A stretch of 64,000 nt of DNA, from positions 29,344 to 93,343 of the forward strand of contig JAKUCV010002298.1 of assembly GCA_028386065.3 (NCBI GenBank), in the 5' to 3' direction. The stretch comes from Turnera subulata. Lineage: Eukaryota; Streptophyta; Magnoliopsida; Malpighiales; Passifloraceae. Below, in pieces: positions 50,682-62,023 of the stretch (position 1 is its first letter; every line of letters begins with the position of its first letter). The notes below the pieces were generated by a model, which was not told the origin of the DNA, ran no database searches, and was given only the letters and a program-made list of their open reading frames with translations. Made by a program: the position numbers and the translations under genes.

Positions 50682-50784
50682 ATGGCGATTTTAGAGGAAG
50701 AGGAAGGAGATGAAGAAGGATATGGTGTGGAGACTAAGAGAGTTTCGAGTATCGGATTAACGAGTTACCAGAAAGAAACCACAG
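50682..50784 (+). CDS. Possible first exon of a small unrecognised gene
   Basis: The ATG at 50682 opens MAILEEEEGDEEGYGVETKR and continues for 34 codons to CCACAG followed by GTAGATAT, a plausible splice donor. A TATA box sits at a fitting distance. I do not recognise the protein and no downstream exon is clear. Pieces recur nearby: the start is partly repeated in inverse at about 51113-51140, and the end (GGATTAACGAGTTACCAGAA) is repeated directly at 51370-51389. The locus may therefore be a rearranged gene relic. Confidence 0.3.
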
Positions 50785-50973
50785 GTAGATATATATATAT
50801 ATAGAGAGAGATCTCCATTCCGTTAATTATACAGAATTTTCTAACATATCATTCTGAGTTTGCCAAACGCATCACAAGCATTTCTCTACACGTGATGATT
50901 TTCTTTTGTAGATATGATTATGAAGATGATTATCTCAGTGCTCTAGCTAATATATATGGTCTATCATTCTCTA

Positions 50974-51252
50974 TCATTTTACTTTTAAGGCAGCGATTGT
51001 TCTACCATACCAATTAACCAGTCTCTCATAAGTCCTATTAATACAAATCTGACTCTTTTTCTCTTTTTTTAGTGGCTGATGAGCCGGCTGACTCTCCAAT
51101 GGTAGCACATGATCTTCCTCTAAAATTGCCATAACTAAGAGAATTTCTTGGTCGATGGCTTTTCTCGCTAGTTTTATCGGAATGGAAGTCATAAGAAGGC
51201 CTTCATCAGAATATTGGTCATTATCATGAAAGAGGTGCACTATCATGGTCAT
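50974..51252 (-). pseudogene. Unrecognised open frame with inverted copy of 50682 exon start
   Basis: The minus frame of 92 codons contains LLVMAILEEDHVLPLESQP. Its nucleotides around MAILEE repeat those at 50676-50700 in opposite orientation. No domain is recognisable. Confidence 0.25.
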
Positions 51253-51259
51253 CTTCCAC

Positions 51260-52005
51260 TCTTGTAACCATGAAAGCTTGATTGGCAGCGGTCCTAGCTA
51301 GATTGCCAATTCCAGCTATGACGAATTACAAGTTTAATGACCTACCAAAACAAAACCCTCATCATTTACGGATTAACGAGTTACCAGAAAGCACAGGTCT
51401 ATTTGCATTGTTGTAATGGTTTATGATTCTTGGAATGAGAAAAATGAAGAATTCCTTTTCCTATTTTGTTGGCATTCACTCATATGATTACAAACTTTTC
51501 TGCAATTATTGAACAGTAAATGTTTTATTTTGCATATGCATGGTTTTCCATGTCTGTGATGAAGCAAAATCAGTAATGGGGACGTAACTCCCATAACCAA
51601 CAGTAAATCATTTCATATTATTAGCTATTAGAATTGTTTTAATAAATATTTTTTCCCTGACCCAGTAAAAGTAGGCTTAATGAGTGTGGATATACAGTGA
51701 TGATGGTAATTAACGGGAAGAAAATTCCACATCCACTCCCACCAGTAATTGAACCGAGACTTTTGTCAAATGTTAGCACCGGGAGTAGCCCGACAACAAC
51801 TGGGGAGAAACAAACGAGACCCAGGTGAGTTCCACACTCGTAGACTTGGATACCACATGGTAATCCAAAACCGTAAGTCAATGAGTACATGGATCCTCCC
51901 CACTTATATTTCACTCATTTGGTCTCATGCGGGACATTTACTCACCATTTGAATTCCCAAGGACGCTTAATGTGTTCCTATCCTATGATATATTTTACTC
52001 ATTAA
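51260..52005. other. Intergenic region
   Basis: It contains the direct repeat of the 50755-50784 sequence near 51368-51393. Nothing else is supported. Confidence 0.4.
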
Positions 52006-53361
52006 TTTTTTTTGATTCAAACGATGTGTTTATTGACAATTTAAGGTATGGTTACGATTTCAAAAGATCCACAAACAAGAGCCCAAGTCCACTACAAAGC
52101 GTCAGTGGACTAGAGGACCCGACCAAGATCAAGTACAGAATAGAGTTCGATGTAAGCTTAAAACACGTTATATACGGATCGTAAAAGCAGAACCTGCACC
52201 GCTTCAGTCCGTCTAACTTGCTAGCTTGTTGAAGTTGCGTCGTATTCCTTTCCAGTTGATCACCGTAGCAGCGTTTGCCAACACACAGGACGCACTAAAA
52301 GGAAAATCGGCATGCAGGGCCTTCATCCAACCTGTGGCGTGAACCAGGATGATATCAACAATTCTATCGCAATCTGCAGGGGTATGTTCTAATACCCTTC
52401 GGTTCCTCTCAAGCCATATGTTCCACAAAGCCGAATAACCAATGAGGACCCATGATGACCTGCTAAGGGTATATGGAGATACAAAAGACCATTGCAGTAA
52501 GAAGTCCTCAAGGGAAGCCGGTTGAACCCACATCACTCCCCACCAACGGCACAGTTTAGACCATATTTTCCACACCATTGGGCAGGAGATCAGCAGGTGG
52601 TCTCTCGATTCCGAATGGGATTAACACATAGGGCATAAGGATCCAGCTAAGGAGATGATACCTCTGATCCTAAGGTTGTCTTTTGTTTGGATTCCGTTGT
52701 TAATGGCGAGCCATATCCAGCACTCTAATTTGAAAGGGGAGAGCGCCATCCATGGGTAAGGTTTTGAATTACGAAGCTGCAGTTTTCTGTAAATAAAGTC
52801 CCTGCCATTCCTCACCGTGTACACACCTTTGTTGTCATTTTTCCACACATAGCAATCCAGCTTCGAAGGTTGCAAAGAAACCGACACCAGTAGTGATTTA
52901 ATATGTTCGACGTCTATCAGTTCCCACTCCCTTAGGCTTCTCCTCCAATAAGAGAGCCATACCTGTTGATCCCCAACTTTCTCCAAGCACTCTGCCACAG
53001 TCCAAGATGCACATGTAGATAGCGAGAAAAGGCGTGGGTAGATGTCTTTGAGGACACCACTGCCAGACCAATTATCATACCAAAATAGGACCTGTGTACC
53101 TCTTCCAATTTGGATTTTGGATCCCTCCATTAGAGCACAACCTGATTGACCATCAATAGTGCCGGATTGAACCATGTTGCACCATGTCACGGATGCTTTG
53201 GACATGTTAAAACAGGGGCAAAGGGATGAAGGCGATTCCTCGCACTCGTTTTTAATCAATGTCTTCCACTCTTTCCGGTCAGGTTTGGTGAAGTTCCAAA
53301 CCCACTTAAACAACAGACATTGGTTTGTAATAGCTAAATCAAGAATTCCCATACCTCCAAT
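52006..53361 (-). mobile_element. 5'-truncated LINE
   Basis: A T-run (52006-52013) and GATTCAAACGATGTG mark the 3' terminus on the minus strand. Coding sequence extends to GGMGILDLAITNQ at about 53355, where the copia LTR begins. The 5' boundary may therefore be the original truncation or the copia insertion point. Confidence 0.8.
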
Positions 53362-53388
53362 TGTTAGTGTAATATGTCTAAAAGCCAA
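52213..53388 (-). pseudogene. LINE ORF2 post-RT and zf-RVT region
   Basis: Frame 52621-53388 gives GGMGILDLAITNQCLLFKW, GRGTQVLFWYDNWSGSG, WRRSLREWELIDVEHI and LRIRGIISLAGSLCPMC, up to the first zf-RVT cysteines. A frameshift or stop at about 52600 leads to frame 52213-52578 with VWKIWSKLCRWWGVMW, YSALWNIWLERNRRV and FPFSASCVLANAATV. The codons upstream of GGMG belong to the adjacent copia LTR. Confidence 0.85.
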
Positions 53389-54395
53389 TCATTGGATGAT
53401 TGTATATAGTCATGTATATACATTAAGGTTATTCCAATAAATATGTTTATGTGATAAACGCTTGCATATATTTATAACCCTAGAATATTTTATATTCTTA
53501 AATGTCCCTAGTCGATTATTATTATGGATGGGTTGTAATAATAAATTAAGACCAGCGTATGTTGAGAATTATATGAGAAATGAATTCTATATACGGTTAC
53601 AAGTTAGAGAACTTGTGGACTGGACCGACCCGACATAAGAACACTACATGGAACGTTATATGATTGTCATTAGTGGTTCTTATATGTATTGTCCTTAGAC
53701 CTGAGATCATCAAGGTTCCCAACATGTGAGTCATATACTTTGATATTACTCTTGGCTATTCGTAACTGAGTAGACTTTAGTGTAATCATTGGGTATATGA
53801 TATAATGTGTAGTGGGTTTTGTATGATCAAGATGGGATTCGTCTAACCCTTATAACGGGTATATTATCAGAAGGGACCCTTGATAGAGTTGAACTGTAAA
53901 TGCATGGCCATGCTCGGATTAAATGATATGGTGATATCATTAGTATCCGTTTCACACAGTTAACTCAGGGATCAAGAAACCATAGATTAAACATATACGA
54001 GATTGACATATTCAATGTCTCGTGTTTGATCTTGATATTGGGACGAGAGGACGATGACATTTTTCTGAGGCATAATGAATCAGTACTGATCTGGTCACTT
54101 AGGTAGCAATGATGTGTTGCTAGACACCGCTCATTGTTTATAATTATAAATGAGAGTTTATATTTATTGCCAATGTGATTAGTGCCTACAGGGTCACACA
54201 CTTAGAACTGTTGATTCGAGCAAGTGGTTAAACCATAGTTGGACCATGGTTCGACCAGCTAGTGGTTGGACCGGGTCGTTTGGGTTGGTTTGATTCACTA
54301 GTTACCAGAATTATTGAACCTAAATTATTACTCAAAAAGGACGAAATTGATGTGTCATTATTATATATATAGTGATATGTATGATTAAAGTGTAG

Positions 54396-54680
54396 TTAGT
54401 GGAAACACGATCATGTAGATGATTGTGACTAAAGTATAGATAATGGAAACTCAATCTTGCATTATGATATATGATAATATATATATGTGTGATTAGGTTG
54501 GCCATTTCTACATTAGCTAACGTTGAATATATATATATGTTGATATATATGATTGAGTTAGTGGAGACATGATCATGTTGATGATTGTGACTAAAGTATA
54601 GATAATGGAAAAACACAATCATGCATGATAAGAAGTATGTGTGATTAGGTTGACCATTTCTATATATAAACTAACATTGA
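54396..54680. repeat. Direct duplication, about 163-bp offset, in copia LTR/leader
   Basis: AGTGGAAACACGATCATG followed by GATGATTGTGACTAAAG at about 54397 returns at about 54560 as AGTGGAGACATGATCATG followed by the same segment. Both copies continue into GTGTGATTAGGTTG.CCATTTCT. Confidence 0.75.
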
Positions 54681-55184
54681 TACATATATGTGATATATAT
54701 GAAAGAAAGTGGTTGATGAGATTAACACACAAAAGAATACACACTTCATTCTTGAGAAAGAAACTCATCAAACACTAGCCTCTAGCTCTCGGAAATTCTG
54801 CAGCTAGTAGTGCGGTTCGGGAGTGCTCGGGTTAGTAGTCGTGTGACGATTGCTAGTGGTCATCGACGGTTCGTGTGGATACCGTAGAGGAGTCAGATTT
54901 CTGTCCGGTTCTTGCTGATTCAGATCATCAGTTGAGTGAAAGATCTCAACCTAACCAAGTGCGAAATTTTGTTATGCGGTTTACCCAATTTCACATGGAT
55001 CCTCCATTAGTTACGGGTTTTCCGCTGCGCATATTGTCTTTTTGTTTGCATACAAAATTTCGATATTTGCATGCTAGATAACATGTTCTTATAATCTTAA
55101 TGATATATGAACAATATGTTGATTGCTTGTTAAAATGTTTATCCTTGCATGGCATAATTGTTATGTATGGAAACAATTTGTTGA

Positions 55185-55375
55185 CAAGCACTCATCTATA
55201 CTTAGATCAACACTTGGTAGGTTTACCAAAGCAAAGTGTCAATGTTTATCCTAGCAAGATGCTAAATATTAAGTTCCTCATGTGTTGCCTTCCATTGATA
55301 AGCACTCATCTATGCTTAGATCAACACTTGGTGGATTTGCCAAAGCAAAGTGCCAATGTTTATCACAGCAAGGTG
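55185..55375. repeat. Direct repeat, about 111-bp offset, upstream of copia gag
   Basis: AAGCACTCATCTATACTTAG, then GATCAACACTTGGTAGG, CCAAAGCAAAGTG and CAATGTTTATC, occur at 55189-55250 and again at 55300-55362 with few changes. Confidence 0.8.
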
Positions 55376-55736
55376 CGATGGGATAATTGTAATATCCAAA
55401 TTGTTTGTCATGGGTTGAACTTAACTAGGTCATCTCAATAGGATTGGGGACTTAGAGGCAAAGAGTTGAGATAAGTCTATGAGATAGACAAGAACAAGAG
55501 TTGGTCACTCAACTATCCAAGAGTTACATGAGATGTAATTGACAAAGAGTTGTCTACCTAAATAACTATGATATAAGTGATTAGCCAAAGCTAACTTAGC
55601 TTGTAGTGAAATATGGATCTCGGCCCACTCATTATCATCTTGATTTATTTGGTGGGAGTATCATTTAATAAAATTCCTTGTTAAATGATTGTATACATGA
55701 CTATGATTTGTGTGAATTGATCATTGTAGAATTATC

Positions 55737-56560
55737 GTGGCACAAAACACAAGTACTATGTCACTGCGATCAGTCCTTGAGAAGGAAAAATTTAATGGGA
55801 ATAATTTCCTTAAGTGGTATCGCAATTTGAGGATAGTCCTCAAGCAAGAAAAGAAATTGTATGTCCTTGAAGGGCCTGTTCCTGATGAACCGGCACCTAA
55901 TGCTCCTAGGGCAGAAAAGATGCTTACAAGAAGCATGTTGATGAAGCATTGGATGTTGCATGCCTTATGCTTGTCAATATGGGCTCTGAGCTTCAGAAGC
56001 AACATGAGAACTAGGGTGCTTTCGATATGATCGAACACCTGAAATTGCTCTTTGAAGAGCAAGCCAGGCATAAGAGGTATGAGACGTCAAAGGCATTATT
56101 CCAATGCAAGATGGCTGAGTCATCACCTGTCAGACCTCATGTGCTCAAAATGATTGGATACATTGAGAGCCTTGAGGGGCTGGATTTTACTTTGCAAAGA
56201 GAGTTGGCCGTTGATCGTGTCCTGCAATCGTTGCTGGATAGTTATAGCCAATTTGTCATAAATTTCAACATGAATCATCTTGACAAATCTCTGTCTGAGT
56301 TGCTTAACATGTTGGGAACAGTTGAGCAACAGATGAAGGCAAACAAATCCAACAACATTTTGATGGTTGGAAATGGCAAAGGAAAGGGTAAAGCCAAGTT
56401 TAACAAGAAGAAGAAATCTGCCAAAAAATTTGGTTCATGTGCATCTTCTTGTTCACATGTGCTGAAACCCAAAGGTGGTATTGCAAAGGAAGGACAATGT
56501 TTCCATTGCAAGAAACCTGGCCATTGGAGCGTAACTGCCCTGTTTAACTTGAGGAGGTGA
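55737..56560 (+). pseudogene. Copia gag, start codon lost and frameshifted
   Basis: The gag start reads GTGGCACAAAAC, where MAQN with ATG is expected. The frame holds EKFNGNNFLKWYRNLRIVLK and YVLEGPVPDEP, then shifts near 56020 to HLKLLFEEQARHKRYETSKA, LEGLDFTLQREL and LNMLGTVEQQMKANKS, followed by a Lys-rich stretch and the zinc knuckle CFHCKKPGHW. A frameshift right after GHW removes the last knuckle cysteine from this frame. Gag forms the particle around the element RNA. This copy would not. Confidence 0.88.
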
Positions 56561-57954
56561 AGAAACAAAAGGGAAGTAAGACTTCCACTTCAGGTATTCT
56601 TGTTATAGAAGCTAATATTTCTATCTCTGCATCATGGGTATTAGATACCGGATGTGGTTCTCACATTTGTGTAAATGTGCAGGATCTGAGAAAGAGTAGA
56701 AAATTAGCAAAGGGTGAAGTGGACCTGCGTGTTGAAAATGGAGCAAGAGTTGTTGTTTTAGCCGTAGGGACTTATTATCTATCTTTACCGAGTGGTTTGG
56801 TTTTGGAACTTGATGATTGCTATTATATACCTACTATAAGCAAGAATTTGATTTCTGTTTCTTGTTTGGACAAGAAGGGTTTTTCATTTGTAATAAAGAA
56901 CAACTGTTGTTATATTTATATGAATGATATTTATTATGGTGGTGCATATCTAAGTAATGGTTTGTACGTTATAAACCGAGAGACCACAGTCTTTAACATT
57001 AATTCGAAGAAGTTTAAATTAAACGATCCTAATACGACCTATCTCTGGCATTGTCATTTGGGCCATATAAACGAGACTCGTATTTCTAAACTCCATAAAG
57101 ATGGACTTTTAGACTCATTTGATTTTGAATCGTATGAGACATGTGAGTCATGTTTATTAGGCAAAATAACGAAGGCTTCTTTTGCTGGTAAAGGTGAAAA
57201 AGCTTCGGACTTGTTAGGTCTTATACATTCTGATGTAAGCGGACCTATGTCAACACAAGCTAGAGGTGGATTTCAACTCTTCATTACATTTACTGATGAT
57301 TACAGTAGATATGGCTATGTGTATCTAATGAAACACAAGTCAGAATCCTTTGAAAAGTTCAAAGAATTCAAGAATGAAGTACAAAATCAACTCGGCAAAA
57401 GTATTAAAATGCTTCGATCTGATCAAGGAGGTGAATACTTAGACCGAGATTTTCTTGATCATCTAAAGGAATGTGGTATAGTATTACAACTTACTCCACC
57501 AGGAACACCTCAATGGAATGGTGTATCTGAAAGGAGGAATAGAACTCTGTTAGACATGGTTCATTCTATGATGAGTCAAGCTAACCTTCCTTCTTCATTT
57601 TGGGGACATGCATTATTGAGTGCTGCATTTACACTTAACCGTATTCCATCTAAATCGGTTGAAAAAACACCATATGAGATATGGACTGGGAAACGTCCCA
57701 ATTTGTCTGTTATGAGGATTTGGGGTTGTGAGGCTTTCGTGAGACGAGAAGCGTCAGATAAACTCGGCCCTAAATCAGACAAATGCCTCTTTGTTGGATA
57801 TCCTAAGGAAACTAAGGGATATTATTTCTATAATCCCACAGAGCACAAAATGTTTGTTGCTCGTACTGCTATTTTTCTAGAAAGAGAATTTTTTCCTAGA
57901 GAGATTAGTGGGAGGAAAAATAGAACTCGAAGAAGTTCGAGATATAGAGGTTGA
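56557..57954 (+). pseudogene. Copia protease and integrase (465 codons open)
   Basis: The long frame begins in the protease with WVLDTGCGSHIC (DTG active site intact). It passes through pre-integrase (WHCHLGHINETRI, CESCLLGK) and the integrase core: HSDVSGPMST, RSDQGGEY and WNGVSERRNRTLLD hold the three acidic residues. It ends after FVGYPKETKGYYFYNP in a frameshift at about 57920. The protein parts are well preserved, but the frame has no independent start. Confidence 0.9.
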
Positions 57955-58701
57955 GATGGAACAAGGACAGGAACCACAAGTTGTTGTGGGTGAGAATTCT
58001 GTACCTGTAACACAAGGACCGCGTAGGTCTGATAGGACTCGGTATGAGCTTGAGAGATATGGATTTCTTTTGACTCATACTGGAGACGTGATGCTCATGG
58101 ATGAAGATGAGCCCACTTCCTATCAGCAGGCAATTACGGATCCAGACTCTAAGAAGTGGCTAGAAGCCATGAATTTTGAGATCGAATCCATGTATGAAAA
58201 CAAGGTGTGGACCTTGGTTGATCCACATGAAGGGGTAAAACCCATAGGGTGCAAATGGGTCTTTAAGAAAAGACCGACATGGATGGTAATGTGATTACCT
58301 TTAAAGTGTGATTGGTTGCGAAAGGTTTCAAGCAAGTTCATGGTATTGACTATGATAAAACTTTCTCGCCAGTTGCCATGGTTAAATCCATCCGGATTCT
58401 ATTGGCTATAGCAGCATACCATGATTATGAGATATGACAAATGGATGTCAAAACCTTTTTCCTTAATGGAAATCTTTCAAAGGATGTGTACATGACACAA
58501 CCTGAAGGTTTTGTCACTCCAGAGAATGCTAATAAGGTATGCAAATTGCAAAGATCTATTTATGGATTAAAGCAAGCTTCTAGGTGTTGGAATCTTCGTT
58601 TTGATGAAGTAATCAAACAGTTTGGTTTCATTAAAAATGAAGATGAGCCATGTGTTTACAATAAGTTTAGTGGACATGGCTCTAGGATCACCTCCAACTA
58701 A
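57908..58701 (+). pseudogene. Copia reverse transcriptase, truncated
   Basis: The frame 57908-58294 carries the linker (RRSDRTRYELERYGFLLTH) and RT start (SKKWLEAMNFEIESMYENK, then GCKWVFKK). After indels (LVAKGFKQVHGIDYD and TFSPVAMVKSI can be read) the frame 58441-58701 holds MDVKTFFLNGNLSKDVYMT, LQRSIYGLKQASRCW and KNEDEPCVYNKFSG. The sequence leaves the family exactly where the YVDD motif should follow, so catalysis and RNase H are absent. Confidence 0.88.
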
Positions 58702-59700
58702 TTGATCCCAAGATTTCCAATCTCCAATCAAACTAGGCTTTTAGTAAACCTATTCTTCACCTCCTAAACTTAAAGGATTAGGCGACAGACAATTAGGAAT
58801 ACAAGGAATTAATTGATCGCCACAAGTAAATTAAGAGTAAAGTTAAGGGATCCCTCCCTTGTATTTTTTATTGCATCACACAACCAAGAAAAAGCCTTTC
58901 CAAGGAAAACGAATTTATTTTCTCAAAACATCATTGCTTCTTTTTTTTCCACATTTTGGTGGCCTAATACCTATTTATACTACCCTAAAGTCAGCTCCCA
59001 TAACCAACATGGACTAGGGTTTGACTTTTAAAATCTTATAACTAATTGGACTAAATAAAACCCAACAAACAATCAATCCAGCTAATTAACTAAAGCCTAC
59101 AAATAATAATAACCCAACTAATAAACTAAAATCCAGAAATAATAATAACCCAAACAATAATAATAATACAACTAAGAATACTTAAGCCCAAATAAACTCA
59201 AATCAGATTTCTGGACAGAGCTATTTATCAAGTTCGAGTGAGCTTTAAATAACAAAAAACGGTAGATTCAGCTTCTGGACTCAACATCAAAGTTGTAGAG
59301 CTTCCTCTTCACTTTCCATAGAGTCCAAGATCGCAACAATCCAACTTGTAGAACTCGAGATATGAATTTATTTTCGAAACTGTGCGCTTCAGGAACTACC
59401 GCGCGAGTTCTTCGCGTTCTTGGCTTCGGGATTGCGTTTCCTCCACTAGGTGCCTGCTTGAATGCAACATATACATCTGAGGAAAACCACAAAGATTTGA
59501 GAATAAAATAAAATTGGTTCGGCCTTGAACTTCCATAAACATTCTTTGGTTCTACTGGAAAACAATCAAAAGCCTACAACTTATAATAACTTGCAAGGTT
59601 TTCAAAACCGGACCGGACATTGAACCGGTAAAAGGGATGTTCAAGAAAGGGGGCCAGGCCTGCCCAAGAATCCAATTTTAACTATATAGGGTAACAATTA
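58681..59700. other. Non-coding region, probably repeat-derived
   Basis: The sequence abruptly replaces the copia RT. It has no coding motifs. CTAATAATAATAACCCAAC-like stretches near 59100-59170 are low complexity. I could not identify element ends. Confidence 0.4.
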
Positions 59701-59800
59701 TCATAAGTTACTATGTAGCTTGGTGGTTGGCTCCATGCTTTACAACTGGTTAAACCAGGTTCGAGCCTCAGCATTGAGGAAGTGTTTTAATTCAACTTGC
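59700..59800 (+). repeat. tRNA-like (SINE-like) sequence
   Basis: TAGCTTGGTGGTTGG (59715-59729) resembles an A box, and GGTTCGAGCC (about 59759-59768) is a good B box 30 bp further. No cloverleaf, A-tail or TSD is evident, so I call it only SINE-like. Confidence 0.4.
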
Positions 59801-60185
59801 ATTTAAGTCAGTACTCAGTGCATTTAAGTCACGACTCAGAGCAGTAACGACTAGATTTGAATGTTTCAATTATGAAACTACATAACTTAGTAGTGATTGC
59901 TTTCCCAGCATGAGGTCACTTGTTCAACGTGGTTTGCTTCTGGCTTAAGTTTAGTAATGATTTCTTCTCTAATATTGTGGTATACCGTATGGCTTAAGTT
60001 TAATCTGGGATGGTAGATTAAACAAAAAAATTCTGCACCTTGTCAAAATTCTGCTTCTACCGTAAACCAGCTAGATTATATATATAAAAGAAATGGTATA
60101 TTATATACTATATATGCGTTCCATTAACTGAACTTTTTAAATCCTTACTTTCGAATAACTTTTTAGTCTCATCCTCCCTCTACTT
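59801..60185. other. Intergenic region upstream of DUF295 gene
   Basis: A short direct repeat TGCATTTAAGTCA.GACTCAG occurs at about 59800-59845. TATATATAAAAG near 60078 could be a TATA box for the downstream gene. Nothing else is supported. Confidence 0.35.
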
Positions 60186-60755
60186 GTGACTCTACTCGTC
60201 TTTCCTGAAGACTTTAGTTCTTCTGATGATAGTGATGACGACTCTTACCATCATGTACTCAAAGAGTTGATTGTTTATTCTGTCCAACCTGCTCACGACC
60301 TCTCGGCTACCATGCCCTTGCTCTTGAGATCCAGATCCAAATCCATATCGGAAATGGATTATGTGACTCCTCTAGAAGCGTTGAACTATCTAAAACTAAA
60401 AACTAAATATTTGTTGGACTCGCGGGATTATAGGGTGAAGGAGATTTGGATTGATTATTACCTTGAGGCTGTTGATGGTAGCTCCGGCATTAATGATATT
60501 CCAACAAGACGAGTTGCCGTCAGTTCAAGTTTTCGCAAGAGGAGTGGTAGTGGTGATGATGATGGTTTTACAGTGACTGTGACGACACCTTCTGGGAATC
60601 TGGCGATGTGGAGGATGGGAGATGACAGATGGACTATTATCGGATTAGACTATCATTCGTTTTGCAGAGTTGTACACCTCAATGATAAATTTTATGCTTT
60701 GACTTGGATCGGAAGGGTTGTAGTCACTGACGCAACCAAACCAGATAGCGTGAAG

Positions 60756-61757
60756 CAGGGGCGGATATAGAGGGGGCAAGGGAGGCCCGGGCCCGTCCTA
60801 AAATTTTGAAAAAAAAATGAGGATATTTTAGTAATTTCGTACTTTATGATATAAAATAATAAAAATAATACATATACGCGTGATCCTTTAAGAAGAATAC
60901 CTGATGCGCGGCGCGACAAACGAAAAAGTGGACCATGGATTGTGTCGGTTAATAATTGTAATTAATTGTAATGAAGTCGGCATTTCTTTCTGTAAAAAAG
61001 CATAGCCAAACTGCCAAAGCCAACAAACATTATTACTTCAAAAGATTTCTTCTCACAGTTTTTTGAGAATTAGGTTTCCTTCAGCACTCGCAGTTCGTCA
61101 CAGATGGCAGAGGGCTATTTTAAATTATTTCTCCAATAGTTGAGGTATGCTTTCAAATTAAACTAATACATTCTTTTTTACTATTATTATAGTATATTAG
61201 TATTGCTGACTACTAAGACTTAGTTTCTACCTTCTGTAATGGTTAATAATTATCACAAACTATTAAAATTAACAATTATAATATATTTTTTATATATTTT
61301 TTTGTTTTAAAAATTATAAATTATAGGAGTAACAATTTTCATTTTTATATTTTGTATTGTGTAATTAAATTTCTAACATAATAAACTCCAATGAGCCTAT
61401 GTCTAGCGTTGGTACACCAACACCAACGGAACCAGAGACTTTAATTTGTGAACAAATTCCCATTATTTCTGAGCAACCTCCTACTAATTCTCTCGAAGAG
61501 TGGAACATATTGATATTAGTTCACTAGAGCGAGACTTTTGGAATTATCCTGTAAGTCAAAAATTTGAGTTGACCAAATAATTGATGAATTTGACAAAATG
61601 AAACCGTGCACGATTAAGATAATTTTGTAATATTTTATAAAAATAATAAATTTAACTTCTATTAATTATTATTCTATAATATTTTTATAGCTTAACCTTT
61701 TTTTATTTTCTCGCGCAAACTTGGCCCCCTGAACTAGAAATCCTGGATCTGCCCCTG
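60756..61757. mobile_element. hAT-type DNA transposon, non-autonomous (1002 bp)
   Basis: It starts CAGGGGCGGATATAG and ends with the complement of CAGGGGCAGATCCAG. The 8-bp target duplication is GCGTGAAG (60748-60755) and ACGTGAAG (61758-61765), 7 of 8 identical. CAGGGGCGGA termini and an 8-bp TSD are typical of plant hAT elements. No transposase ORF is visible, so it depends on an autonomous relative. Confidence 0.88.
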
Positions 61758-62023
61758 ACGTGAAGGAGATTAGCCGAGATCCGACAACGTTTCTGGAGCG
61801 TGGCCAGGACCATGACTATTTTTTGGTGAAATCTTTGGGGCATTTATTTTTGGTGTTTGTAAATCTTGATTGGCGTTTGATGCGCATTCTTAAGCGGGAT
61901 GAAGTGAAGGGCCAATGGGTTAAGCCACGGCGAGATGGTGGGTTGAGGGAACAATTGCTCTTTGTTACATTCAAATCAACGTTTTCCGTTGTGGCTAAAG
62001 ATTTCCCAGAATACAAGAACAAC

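Larger units (their letters stand above)
53362..58680 (+). mobile_element. Ty1-copia retrotransposon, 3' truncated in RT
   Basis: It begins with a TGTTAGTGTAATATG LTR-like start at about 53362, has a long AT-rich LTR/leader with the CAGGGTCACACACTTAGAAC motif near 54190 and TTTTCCGCTGCGCAT near 55018, then gag (55737), protease, integrase and the first half of RT. Homology stops at about 58672, before the YVDD box. The 3' LTR is absent, so neither LTR length nor a TSD can be determined. I found no clear PBS. Confidence 0.78.

Noticed and set aside
59715..59768. Functional tRNA gene
   Set aside because: A and B boxes are present but no acceptor or anticodon stem pairing could be drawn.
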